Shown here: piece after piece, positions 39,866-46,314 of the stretch
How positions within the stretch are numbered: the first letter of the stretch is position 1
How the letters are laid out: each line of letters begins with the position of its first letter
From: CAZAKZ01 sp964485695
Lineage (GTDB): Bacteria > Planctomycetota > JAFGQW01
Direction of reading: 5' to 3'
Length of the DNA: 46,314 nt
Assembly (NCBI GenBank): GCA_964485695.1
Contig: CAZAKZ010000028.1
Span: forward strand, 1-46,314
Made by a program: the position numbers and the translations under genes
Notes under the pieces: generated by a model
Seen by the model: only the letters and a program-made list of their open reading frames with translations
Database searches by the model: none
What the model was told of the DNA's origin: nothing

Positions 39866-41353
39866 ATGAAAACCGGGGCGATTGTCACCCTCGTGTGCCT
39901 GGCCGTCGTGATTGTCTTTGTCGGGTACACTCCGGCGCAAACCTGGGGCCTGACCGAGTTTTCGAAGGAATCCAAGGAATGCGTGGAGTGCCACAAGAAA
40001 GAAGATCCTTCGGTCTACAAGCAATGGGGCAGCAGCAAGCACTACCGCGCCAAGATCGGTTGCTACGAGTGTCATTCGGCGAAGGAAGGCGAGTCCGATG
40101 CCTACAAGCACTACGGCCAGTGGATCGCGACGATCGTCTCCCCCAAGGACTGTGCTCGATGCCACGCCAAGGAGGCCAAGGAATTCGCGGATTCACACCA
40201 TTCCAAGGCCGCCCGCATCCTCGGCTCCCTGGACAACGTCCTCGCCGAGGTCGTCGAGGGCAACCGCGGCTTGATCACGCCGGCGCATCAACGGGGCAAC
40301 AGCGCCGCAGCCGTCAACGGCTGCTGGCAGTGCCACGGCAGCCAGATCAAGGTGTTGCCGGGCGGTAAGCTCGACGCGGCGACCTGGCCCAACACGGGCA
40401 TCGGGCGCCTCAATCCCGACGGGACGGAAGGTTCCTGCAGCGCGTGCCATTCACGACACATGTTCTCCGCGGAGCAGGCAAGGAACCCGGACAACTGCGG
40501 CAAATGCCACATGGGTCCCGACCACCCGCAAAAGGAGATCTACTACGAGTCCAAGCACGGCATCGCGTTCGTCGCCAACAAGCACAAGATGAACCTCGAC
40601 TCCGCGAAGTGGGTCGTCGGAGAGGACTACTACCAGGCGCCGACCTGTGCCACCTGCCACATGAGTGCCACGCCCACGCGCTACAGATTCGACGGTAGCC
40701 TGGCGCGCAAGGGCCTGCCTGTCACCCACGACGTGGGCATGCGGATCAGCTGGAACAACCGGCCAGAGATCTCTGTCCGTCCGGAAATCAGCGACAAGAA
40801 GCTCGGCCTCCCCGGCGCCGACGTCGACTGGCGGACTCGCCGGACGAACATGAAAAACGTCTGCCTCAACTGTCATCAGGAGCAGTGGGTCGGCAACTTC
40901 TACACGCAGTACGACGGCCTGGTGGCCCTCTATAACGAGAAGTTCGGAAAGCCCAGCCTCGCCCTCTACAACCTCGCCAAACCGCTGCGCGACGTTCAGA
41001 TGAACTTCGCGAATCCGGTCGACTGGTCGTACTGGGAACTGTGGCACCACGAAGGCCGCCGCGCCCGTCACGGGGCATCGATGATGGGGCCGGACTACAC
41101 GCACTGGCACGGCACCTACGACGTGGCGAAGACCTTCTACACCCACTTCGTGAAGGACCTGCGCAAGCTGCTCGCCCACAACCTGAAATCAGAGGATCCC
41201 GCCAAGAAGGCGGCGGTGAAGAAACTACAGGAGAAACTCGACCAGGTCCTGAACTCCCCCAACCACAGGTGGTTCCTCGGCAAGATGGATCCGGAAGAAG
41301 CCGCCCGCCGCAAGAAGGCGGCCGAGGAGTTCAAGGCCCGCTACAAGAAATAA
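39866..41353 (+). CDS. Octaheme hydroxylamine-oxidoreductase-type cytochrome c
   Basis: A 495-residue exported protein with eight CxxCH sites: CVECH, CYECH, CARCH, CWQCH, CSACH, CGKCH, CATCH and CLNCH (C333 begins the last). The pattern belongs to the HAO family, not to NrfA, Otr or MccA: no CxxCK or stretched CX15CH site occurs. HAO markers include YYESKHGIAF, YYQAPTCATCHMSATPT, THDVGMRISWNNRPEIS, FYTQYDGLVALYNEKF and LWHHEGRRARHGASMMG followed by PDYTHWHG. Tyr411 in the latter is my best guess for the crosslinking tyrosine of P460-type enzymes; Tyr349 is another. The C-terminus is a charged helix. Operon context (quinol module, FNR-like box) favours electron delivery to the enzyme, hence nitrite or hydroxylamine reduction, although oxidation is possible. 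The operon ends at a clear terminator. Confidence 0.9.
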   Translation: MKTGAIVTLVCLAVVIVFVGYTPAQTWGLTEFSKESKECVECHKKEDPSVYKQWGSSKHYRAKIGCYECHSAKEGESDAYKHYGQWIATIVSPKDCARCHAKEAKEFADSHHSKAARILGSLDNVLAEVVEGNRGLITPAHQRGNSAAAVNGCWQCHGSQIKVLPGGKLDAATWPNTGIGRLNPDGTEGSCSACHSRHMFSAEQARNPDNCGKCHMGPDHPQKEIYYESKHGIAFVANKHKMNLDSAKWVVGEDYYQAPTCATCHMSATPTRYRFDGSLARKGLPVTHDVGMRISWNNRPEISVRPEISDKKLGLPGADVDWRTRRTNMKNVCLNCHQEQWVGNFYTQYDGLVALYNEKFGKPSLALYNLAKPLRDVQMNFANPVDWSYWELWHHEGRRARHGASMMGPDYTHWHGTYDVAKTFYTHFVKDLRKLLAHNLKSEDPAKKAAVKKLQEKLDQVLNSPNHRWFLGKMDPEEAARRKKAAEEFKARYKK

Positions 41354-41373
41354 GCCGAACTCTGACATACCAG

Positions 41374-41402
41374 CCCCGCCTCGCCTCGAGGCGGGGTGTT
41401 TT
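41374..41402 (+). terminator. Intrinsic terminator of the octaheme operon
   Basis: A perfect 10-bp stem (CCCCGCCTCG, 41374-41383, with 41387-41396) with a three-base loop is followed by TGTTTT. It begins 20 bases after the octaheme stop codon, the textbook arrangement for Rho-independent termination. Confidence 0.9.
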
Positions 41403-41857
41403 CATGGCGTGGCCCTGCCGGAGTCGCCCGGGAGCTTCCGAAGCACTTTCAAATCCTCGATATCCTTCGGGCGCCCCGCCGCCTCCTTCATCACAATGAG
41501 GTCCTCGAGGCAGGCAAACGAGGCGGGGGTTTCGCCGATCTGGTCCTGCACGCGATTCGCCCAGACCTCGGGAAACCGGATCCCGGCCACGAATGGATGG
41601 ATGTCCACTTCCAGGATGTACTGCCGGATCAGGAGCTTCTTCGAAACCAGATCATCGACAGAGACGTCAGAGACATCAAAGCCGATTTCATCGAGGGCGG
41701 TGAGTGTCCGTGTGGCGTTTTCCGACGTTGCCTCGATGAAGATGTCGATATCCAGAGTCGCCCGGGCATACCCGTGCACAGGAAACGCTGTCGCTCCGAT
41801 GACGACATAGCGAACCTCATGTGCGTTTAACGATTTCAACAGGCTTTCGGTGTCCAT
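41402..41857 (-). CDS. Nucleotidyltransferase-fold protein (MNT/AbiEii-like)
   Basis: A 151-residue protein with the minimal nucleotidyltransferase layout: YVVIGATAFPVHGYARATLDIDIFIEAT, where the G-x-x-A and the D-x-D pair (DID) form the metal site. A later acidic strand (LEVDIHPF) supplies the third carboxylate, and LIVMKEAAGRPKDIEDLKVL is the familiar C-terminal block. Such proteins often form the toxin or modifier half of two-gene modules. Its partner here is the small gene upstream, whose 3' end overlaps this start by 41 bases. The start ATG at 41857 was kept because the conserved region begins soon after. Its 3' end lies against the operon terminator of the opposite strand. Confidence 0.78.
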   Translation of the reverse strand: MDTESLLKSLNAHEVRYVVIGATAFPVHGYARATLDIDIFIEATSENATRTLTALDEIGFDVSDVSVDDLVSKKLLIRQYILEVDIHPFVAGIRFPEVWANRVQDQIGETPASFACLEDLIVMKEAAGRPKDIEDLKVLRKLPGDSGRATP

Positions 41858-42008
41858 GTCTCAACAGGGCTTCGGCGATTTCACGCGACTTGCGAAACAT
41901 CAGCTCGAACCGTTGCTGTACGGTCAGAGATCGCAGCCAGGTCAGCTCGAACTCCAGCTCCCTTTCAGCATCGTCGTTACTCAGCTTCAGTATTCTTGTA
42001 TCCGCCAT
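41817..42008 (-). CDS. Small helical partner of the nucleotidyltransferase
   Basis: A 63-residue charged protein (MADTRILKLSNDDAERELEF, then LTWLRSLTVQQRFELMF). No known domain was recognised, but the two amphipathic helices and the basic C-terminus (HGHRKPVEIVKRT) suit a small binding partner or antitoxin-like protein. It overlaps the nucleotidyltransferase gene by 41 bases in another frame, an unusually long overlap that supports co-translation. The frame remains open upstream to 42068, but the ATG at 42008 is preceded by AGGAACGAG and better suits the start. Toxin-antitoxin behaviour is a guess from gene order. Confidence 0.55.
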   Translation of the reverse strand: MADTRILKLSNDDAERELEFELTWLRSLTVQQRFELMFRKSREIAEALLRHGHRKPVEIVKRT

Positions 42009-42269
42009 CCTGAACTCGTTCCTGAAGTGAACCAGGCATACACGACTCGGAGAACGACCTGGTTTCAAGATATGAGCTCATCCTATCATATATGGCAAGA
42101 AACAGTGCATTTCTTTCATATCAGGCCGGACCTCAGGAAACCGGATGCCGGTCCCACCTGCCCCCCATTGACCAGGTCCTTACACTCCGATACCATCTGA
42201 TGCGCTAGACGAGCAGCTGTCCGCCGGATAGCATTCCAAGAAGTCCTGTGCTTTCAGGTCCGCCCTCTG
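42009..42269. pseudogene. Intergenic stretch with a possible nucleotidyltransferase remnant
   Basis: Read on the minus strand, about 42110-42165 encodes GTGIRFPEV, matching the AGIRFPEV block of the nearby nucleotidyltransferase. Seventeen of 19 bases agree around that block. The rest of the stretch shows no similarity by eye and is cut by stops, so it could be a decayed second copy or chance. An ATATGA/TCATAT inverted repeat occurs near 42070-42091. Confidence 0.25.
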
Positions 42270-43460
42270 ATGAAAATGACCACACGTTCAATCCTCCTCC
42301 TGCTGGCCCTGGCCGCCGCTCTACCGGCGCAGGTGTTTCCGGAGACGGCACTGAAGCCGTTCATTTCCCGACATGTCAAAAAAGGCTGGCGACCGCCGAT
42401 CCCCGAGGGGAAGACGCTTCTCGGCCTGGACGCGGCCTCGGTCCTCGAGGCCATTCGCGGCCGGTGCACCTACGTGGAGACGGAATACGTCCGCCTGGTG
42501 TGCACGGTATCCGGCATGAAGGCTCCGGGGGGCGGAATGTACCCGCGGGTTCGCGAGAGCCTGGACATGCTCTCGGCCGTCTACCCGAAGTTCAAGGTCA
42601 AGTCTCCGATTCTCAGCCGGACACAGTTCGCCCACTTCATCGCCTTTCACCTGGAGCGGGTCATGGCGGAGTCGTGGCGCATGTTCGGCACGACCAAGCA
42701 GACCTACCTCGACTACCTCAAGAGCCACAAGACCGGTCCCTACATGCGACAGAACGGGAAGTTCGAGGCCTACCTCTTCGCCTCGGACAGCAAGTGCCAG
42801 AAGTTTGCCGACCAGTTCACGGGCCGGACCTCCATGCTCGGCCAGCGCTACCGGAGCCCCGCCACGGACACCCTCTCATTCCTCGTGTCGCCGCCGTCGG
42901 GCGGTGCCAAGTCCATCAACCGGTGGGTCAACCTCACGGTGAACCAGATGGCCCACAACCTCCTCATGTCCGAGGTCCGGAACAGCTACCGGATCCCCAT
43001 GTGGCTCGATATCGGATTTGCCCACTGGATGGAACAGCGCGAAGGGTTCGAGATCAACACCTACACCTTCGGTGAGGCGGGCAAGAAGACCATGTTCGTG
43101 AACGGCGACTGGCGCCCGGAGCTCCGGTCGATGGCCGCCACGGACAAGGTGCTCGAGTTCGATACCTTCTACTACGAGCAGTCCATCGACAACTACAACG
43201 GGGACATGCGAGGCATCTCCTTCGGCATCGTCGACTACATGATCCGGAAGCACATCGACGGTTTTCGAGCCTTCTGCCGGATCCTGCGCGAAAAGGAGAA
43301 CGCCGAGGTGCGCAGTGTCTTCCAGGAGGCATTCAAGATTCCGCCGTCGACGTTCTTCGAGCTGTGGAAGGACTGGGCCAAGGAAAATTACACCCCCCAG
43401 GGGATGAAGGAACTGCCGCGCGATCCGTTCAAGATCTTCAAGATCGACAAGAGCAAATAG
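42270..43460 (+). CDS. Secreted protein with degenerate gluzincin-like core
   Basis: A 396-residue exported protein (signal MTTRSILLLLALAAALPAQ). The centre looks like a metallopeptidase that lost its catalytic residues. NQMAH at 225-229 occupies the place of HExxH, and 18 residues later WLDIGFAHW places Ile248 where the last zinc-binding Glu should be (WLxEGFAxY in active relatives). One of three zinc ligands, His229, is therefore left and the catalytic Glu is Gln. Layout around it (FAHFIAFHLERVMAESWRMF, ISFGIVDYMIRKHIDGFRAF) resembles DUF1570-type secreted proteins, which are common in planctomycete-like genomes, although I cannot confirm the family. A binding role on the cell surface is plausible. 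The upstream gap of about 260 bases contains no other gene. Confidence 0.65.
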   Translation: MKMTTRSILLLLALAAALPAQVFPETALKPFISRHVKKGWRPPIPEGKTLLGLDAASVLEAIRGRCTYVETEYVRLVCTVSGMKAPGGGMYPRVRESLDMLSAVYPKFKVKSPILSRTQFAHFIAFHLERVMAESWRMFGTTKQTYLDYLKSHKTGPYMRQNGKFEAYLFASDSKCQKFADQFTGRTSMLGQRYRSPATDTLSFLVSPPSGGAKSINRWVNLTVNQMAHNLLMSEVRNSYRIPMWLDIGFAHWMEQREGFEINTYTFGEAGKKTMFVNGDWRPELRSMAATDKVLEFDTFYYEQSIDNYNGDMRGISFGIVDYMIRKHIDGFRAFCRILREKENAEVRSVFQEAFKIPPSTFFELWKDWAKENYTPQGMKELPRDPFKIFKIDKSK

Positions 43461-43535
43461 TCCCTGCCGGCTCGCCCCATAGCGACTACAGTTCCGAGAA
43501 ATCTTCGAGAAGACCGAACAACATCTGGGGAAACC

Positions 43536-44300
43536 ATGCCCGAAAACTTACCCGACTGGGAACGCCCCATCTTCGAGGCCGAGGGAGGAACGCCGTTTTT
43601 ACTGTTCGTGGTGTACGGCTCGTTCCCGGAGGAAATCGCCCTGTCCCGGACAGAATACCGCTCCGAGGGGATTCCCCCCGGCCTCGACCTGAGAAGGTTC
43701 AGCAGAGAGAAAAATCCGGACGTTCTGAACGGCTTCCTGGAGGGATTCCTCTGGGAGGAGGTCGAGAAGGAGAAGCCCGCCTGGGCCGGAGAGATCCGGG
43801 AAGCGAAGGAGTGCCTCATCCTGAGGGGCGAGCCCGAGGAGGCCGGGACCCTGAACTACCTCAGGGACTCGGTGGGCCTCGTCACCTATTTCCTGGACCA
43901 CGGCGGAATCGCCGTGTGGGATCCCCTGATGATCCGGTGGTGGGAGTCGAATACGTGGAAGGAAGAGGTCTTCCAATCCGGAGAACCGGATCCGGCCCGG
44001 CACGTGGTGATCCTCATCTCGGATGAAAAGCCGCAGCAAACCTGGTTCCACACCCGGGGCATGCGGAAGTTCGGAAGACCCGACATCAGTCTCCGCAACG
44101 TCCCCGGGCAATTTCACGAGGCGGCGCTGGATCTCTGCAACCGGTTCATCAACATGCAGGCCTTCGGCGGCATCGTGACCGAGGGCCGCGCCGTGGAGAT
44201 CCCCGGCCTCCCGCCCGGCATGACCTGCCACCACCGGGGGAGCCTCGAGAACCCGGACTTCAACAACGTGAATATCGAGATCACGTTTCCGGAGGCGTGA
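43536..44300 (+). CDS. Uncharacterised cytosolic protein
   Basis: A 254-residue protein without signal or membrane segment; I do not recognise the family with certainty. It contains an alpha/beta core (TPFLLFVVYGSFPEEIAL, VTYFLDHGGIAVWDPLMIRW) and a conserved-looking block HTRGMRKFGRPDISLRNVPG near residue 170, which somewhat resembles DUF4261-type proteins. The gene starts 75 bases after the secreted protein above and ends 22 bases before the methyltransferase gene on the same strand, so it may be co-transcribed with the latter. No catalytic motif can be named. Confidence 0.6.
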   Translation: MPENLPDWERPIFEAEGGTPFLLFVVYGSFPEEIALSRTEYRSEGIPPGLDLRRFSREKNPDVLNGFLEGFLWEEVEKEKPAWAGEIREAKECLILRGEPEEAGTLNYLRDSVGLVTYFLDHGGIAVWDPLMIRWWESNTWKEEVFQSGEPDPARHVVILISDEKPQQTWFHTRGMRKFGRPDISLRNVPGQFHEAALDLCNRFINMQAFGGIVTEGRAVEIPGLPPGMTCHHRGSLENPDFNNVNIEITFPEA

Positions 44301-44322
44301 GGGTCTGAACGGAGGTGACCGG

Positions 44323-45174
44323 ATGCGCTGGAAACTGCAGGACCTCGGTCTCGTCCTGGCCACGGAGTTTCTCGGGGCCGAAGACCTCCACTTCGGCTGG
44401 TTCGATCCCGGCGAGGAAGCCACACCCGAGACCCTCATCCACGCCCAGAAGCGCTACACGGACCGGCTCCTGGCGGAACTCCCCGATGACGCGCATCGCG
44501 TGCTGGACGCGGGCTGCGGTACCGGCACCATTGCGGAGCGGCTGCGCGCCCAGGGACGCGAGGTGGAGGGACTCGCCCCGAATCCCGACCTCATCATGCG
44601 AGCCCGCGAACGCCTCGGCGCCGGGGTGCCCCTCCACGAGTCGCCGTTCGAGACCTTCCAGACCGACCGCCCTTTCGATGCGGTGCTGATGGCGGAATCC
44701 TGCCAGTTCATCAAGCGCGTGCGGGGCCTCCAGGCGGCCGCGCGCGTGGTGAGGCCCGGGGGCGTCCTTCTCATCGCCGACGTGTTCCGGATGAAGCCTC
44801 TGGACCGGCCCTACCTCTCCCGCGGCGGACACCGCCACGGGATTTTCCTCCACACGGCCGCCTCCCACGGCTTCGAGGCGGAGCTCGACCAAGACATCAC
44901 CGAGGCGGTGCTGCCCACACTGGCGCTGTACCACGAGTTCCTCTCCAAGAGGATCGTGCCCTCCGCCGAGGCCGTCTGCCGGTCCTTCGGCTCCGCTTAC
45001 CCCGTGGTGAACCGGATGATCCGGTTCTTCGCGGGCAAGCGCTTAGAGCTCCTGCGGCAGCGATACCTGCACCAGGACCCGGACACCTTCCGAAAGTACC
45101 GCACGTATCGCCTGATGCGACTGCGGTTCCGGCCCGGGTGCGGCCGCCCTGGTGGAGATCCCGGTGGTAGTTGA
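44323..45174 (+). CDS. Class I SAM-dependent methyltransferase
   Basis: A 283-residue methyltransferase of the small-molecule type. Motif I is VLDAGCGTGTIAERLRAQG (about residues 62-80) and motif II ends EGLAPNPDLI; the usual acidic D/E at the end of motif II is not evident, which is slightly odd. The post-motif segment is VVRPGGVLLIADVFRM, as in methyltransferase-11 proteins. GGAGGTG eight bases upstream sets the start. The last dozen residues (PGCGRPGGDPGGS) look like a run-on past the natural end (TYRLMRLRFRP). The substrate is unknown; a quinone, lipid or natural-product precursor is possible. Confidence 0.85.
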   Translation: MRWKLQDLGLVLATEFLGAEDLHFGWFDPGEEATPETLIHAQKRYTDRLLAELPDDAHRVLDAGCGTGTIAERLRAQGREVEGLAPNPDLIMRARERLGAGVPLHESPFETFQTDRPFDAVLMAESCQFIKRVRGLQAAARVVRPGGVLLIADVFRMKPLDRPYLSRGGHRHGIFLHTAASHGFEAELDQDITEAVLPTLALYHEFLSKRIVPSAEAVCRSFGSAYPVVNRMIRFFAGKRLELLRQRYLHQDPDTFRKYRTYRLMRLRFRPGCGRPGGDPGGS

Positions 45175-45233
45175 TGTCAGAGCGGCGTCTGCAGTTGCAG
45201 ACCCCGCCGATATCGAGGCGGTCTCCGACGCGC

Positions 45234-45872
45234 TCAAGCGCCTGGGCTTCCACTGACAAGAAAATCCCTGATCGCCCGCTCCAGGGCTGCCTCTTGTCCT
45301 CCGTAGAAGTGATCCCCCCCCGGAAGCACGACCACCTGCACACGGTCCGTTGATCCGGGTTGCCCGGCGAGCCACTGCCGCAGGGAGGCCTCGCTGCAGT
45401 ATTCATCCCGGCTTCCCAGGGTGATGAGGCACGGCACCTCCGGCAGTGTAAGCGCCTCGAAGGGCATGAAGTCGACGGGCGGAGAAAACAGGAACATCGA
45501 GGCCGGCGCTACGCCCTTCCGGAGGGAGGCCAGGGCGACCCAGGCGCCGTAGGAATACGCGGCCACGTGGAGGCCGTGAGCCGCCACATCCTGCGGAGCC
45601 AGGTAGTCGAGCAGCGCCGACACATCGTCCACGTCCGCCTTGGTCCCCGGGGCGCCCCCGCTCCGGCCCACGCCCCTGAAGTTGAACCGCAGGGTGCTGA
45701 ATCCGGCCCGGGCGAGACCGCGGCGCGCCGCGAGCACCACGTTGTTGTCCATGGAGCCTCCGAACCGGGGGTGCGGGTGGCAGAGTACCGCCATCTTGCC
45801 GTGGCTCCCGGTTGCCAGGCGTGCCTCCAGCTCGATACTCCCCACGGGGATCCTCATCTCGGCCTCGGGCAT
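45234..45872 (-). CDS. Alpha/beta hydrolase
   Basis: A 212-residue cytosolic alpha/beta hydrolase. It starts with a beta strand leading to LCHPHPRFGGSMDNNV, typical for the HPHP-type group, and has FNFRGVGRSGG as the oxyanion region. The nucleophile elbow is AYSYGAW with Ser as nucleophile; the acid is in LGSRDEY and the base is His in GGDHFYGG. All three catalytic residues are visible. The GAGGAG ribosome site is good. Members of this small group have broad esterase-type activity, so no physiological substrate is offered. Its 3' end overlaps the end of a short coding-like tail on the plus strand (see findings). Confidence 0.9.
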   Translation of the reverse strand: MPEAEMRIPVGSIELEARLATGSHGKMAVLCHPHPRFGGSMDNNVVLAARRGLARAGFSTLRFNFRGVGRSGGAPGTKADVDDVSALLDYLAPQDVAAHGLHVAAYSYGAWVALASLRKGVAPASMFLFSPPVDFMPFEALTLPEVPCLITLGSRDEYCSEASLRQWLAGQPGSTDRVQVVVLPGGDHFYGGQEAALERAIRDFLVSGSPGA

Positions 45873-46040
45873 AGTCTGTTCTCCTCGATGGAGCTAGGGT
45901 AAGAAGTCCGGATGGCCCTGGCAAGTCCGGCGGTAGACTGATGTTTATTTGATCCGAGAGCCATCTTGATTTCCATGGCCCCAGCGCACTACCATTCCCC
46001 CGGGAGATCATGAACCGGGACACTGGATCGAGGAAAGACC

Positions 46041-46271
46041 ATGCGATGTATCTGGCTCGTTGCCGTGGCGGGGCTCTGGCTGCTGCCCGGGTGCTTTCTT
46101 TCGCGTACCAAGGTCGAGAGGCCCATTGATGCCGAGCAAGTGGCCCGGATCGAGGTCGGCAAGACGACCCAGAGGGAAGTCGTCCGGATTCTCGGAGCCC
46201 CCACGGATATCATCTTCAGCAACCGCGAGCACAACCCACTCCGGGTGTTCGCATACGAGTATACCCCTTAG
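46041..46271 (+). CDS. Short BamE/SmpA-like lipoprotein
   Basis: A 76-residue predicted lipoprotein. The signal MRCIWLVAVAGLWLLPGC gives acylation at Cys18. The mature part VARIEVGKTTQREVVRILG followed by PTDIIF is the BamE/OmlA-type motif of an outer-membrane lipoprotein involved in beta-barrel assembly. The protein stops at VFAYEYTP, much sooner than related lipoproteins in similar genomes, so it may be shortened or frameshifted near the window end; the other two frames continue. The divergent gap to the hydrolase gene supplies its promoter. Confidence 0.65.
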   Translation: MRCIWLVAVAGLWLLPGCFLSRTKVERPIDAEQVARIEVGKTTQREVVRILGAPTDIIFSNREHNPLRVFAYEYTP

Positions 46272-46314
46272 TTGCATAAAAACACATTGGATTTCATGAA
46301 GGGGCGGAACGAAA

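Noticed and set aside
39866..41353. Octaheme tetrathionate reductase (Otr), MccA sulfite reductase or NrfA
   Set aside because: All eight haem sites are CxxCH, with no CxxCK or stretched CX15CH site, and the GPDYTHWHG and THDVGMRISW blocks are of HAO type.
1..46314. tRNA, rRNA or known riboswitch
   Set aside because: Intergenic gaps were read for cloverleaf ends, CCA-type 3' ends and conserved cores; nothing convincing was seen, though a covariance search was not possible.
1..46314. Insertion sequences or prophage genes
   Set aside because: No transposase, integrase or phage structural protein was recognised; the palindromes have no enzyme gene inside or beside them.

Overview
This GC-rich window comes from an uncultured-type, Gram-negative bacterium. 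Many products are Sec-exported or lipoproteins, there are Wza-like export and BamE-like lipoproteins, and a periplasmic multiheme cytochrome system is present. Large secreted HEAT-repeat and TPR proteins, formylglycine-generating-enzyme-fold (SUMF1) proteins and several gluzincin-like secreted proteins recall Planctomycetota or a related deep lineage. Acidobacteriota, Myxococcota or Desulfobacterota-like lineages are not excluded. No rRNA, tRNA, CRISPR array, transposase or phage gene was recognised. Taxonomy is inference only.

Layout. 0-7 kb: a polysaccharide-export lipoprotein with a shortened C-terminus, an MprF/AglD-type membrane protein, a minus-strand run HD-GYP / small lipoprotein / M48-TPR protease, then lipA-lipB. 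7-11.5 kb: a 1058-residue protein that joins an endonuclease Q-like PHP nuclease to a complete UvrD/Rep helicase, followed six bases later by a 463-residue protein of unknown function. 11.8-20.3 kb: a secreted-protein island in which two paralogous HEAT-repeat proteins flank a minus-strand FGE-fold / TPR / TPR operon. 20.4-27.1 kb: rsmD, an OsmC-family gene, a Lys-rich secreted protein, a GH63-like glycosidase, a third HEAT-repeat protein and a second FGE-fold protein with a DPVR tandem repeat. 27.5-31.8 kb: a zinc-ribbon membrane protein, a secreted HExxH protein and an M1-like protein with an altered zinc motif. 31.8-34.3 kb: a three-gene corrinoid methyltransferase operon. 34.7-36.7 kb: trmFO and a SMUG1-type uracil-DNA glycosylase. 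36.8-41.4 kb: an FNR/DNR-like box, tetraheme cytochrome, Tat-exported four-cluster ferredoxin, NrfD-like membrane subunit and HAO-type octaheme cytochrome, closed by an intrinsic terminator. 41.4-46.3 kb: a small-protein/nucleotidyltransferase pair, secreted and cytosolic unknowns, a methyltransferase, an alpha/beta hydrolase and a BamE-like lipoprotein.

How the parts fit. The two most distinctive systems are (i) the quinol-to-octaheme respiratory module, which reads as menaquinol -> NrfD -> ferredoxin -> tetraheme -> octaheme HAO-type enzyme under probable oxygen/NO-responsive control, and (ii) the EndoQ-UvrD fusion, a one-polypeptide candidate for incising and unwinding deaminated DNA, with a SMUG1 gene about 25 kb away. 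Four large palindromic elements sit in gene borders (2301-2399, 6786-6855, 28008-28103, 34435-34596), three of them between convergent genes.
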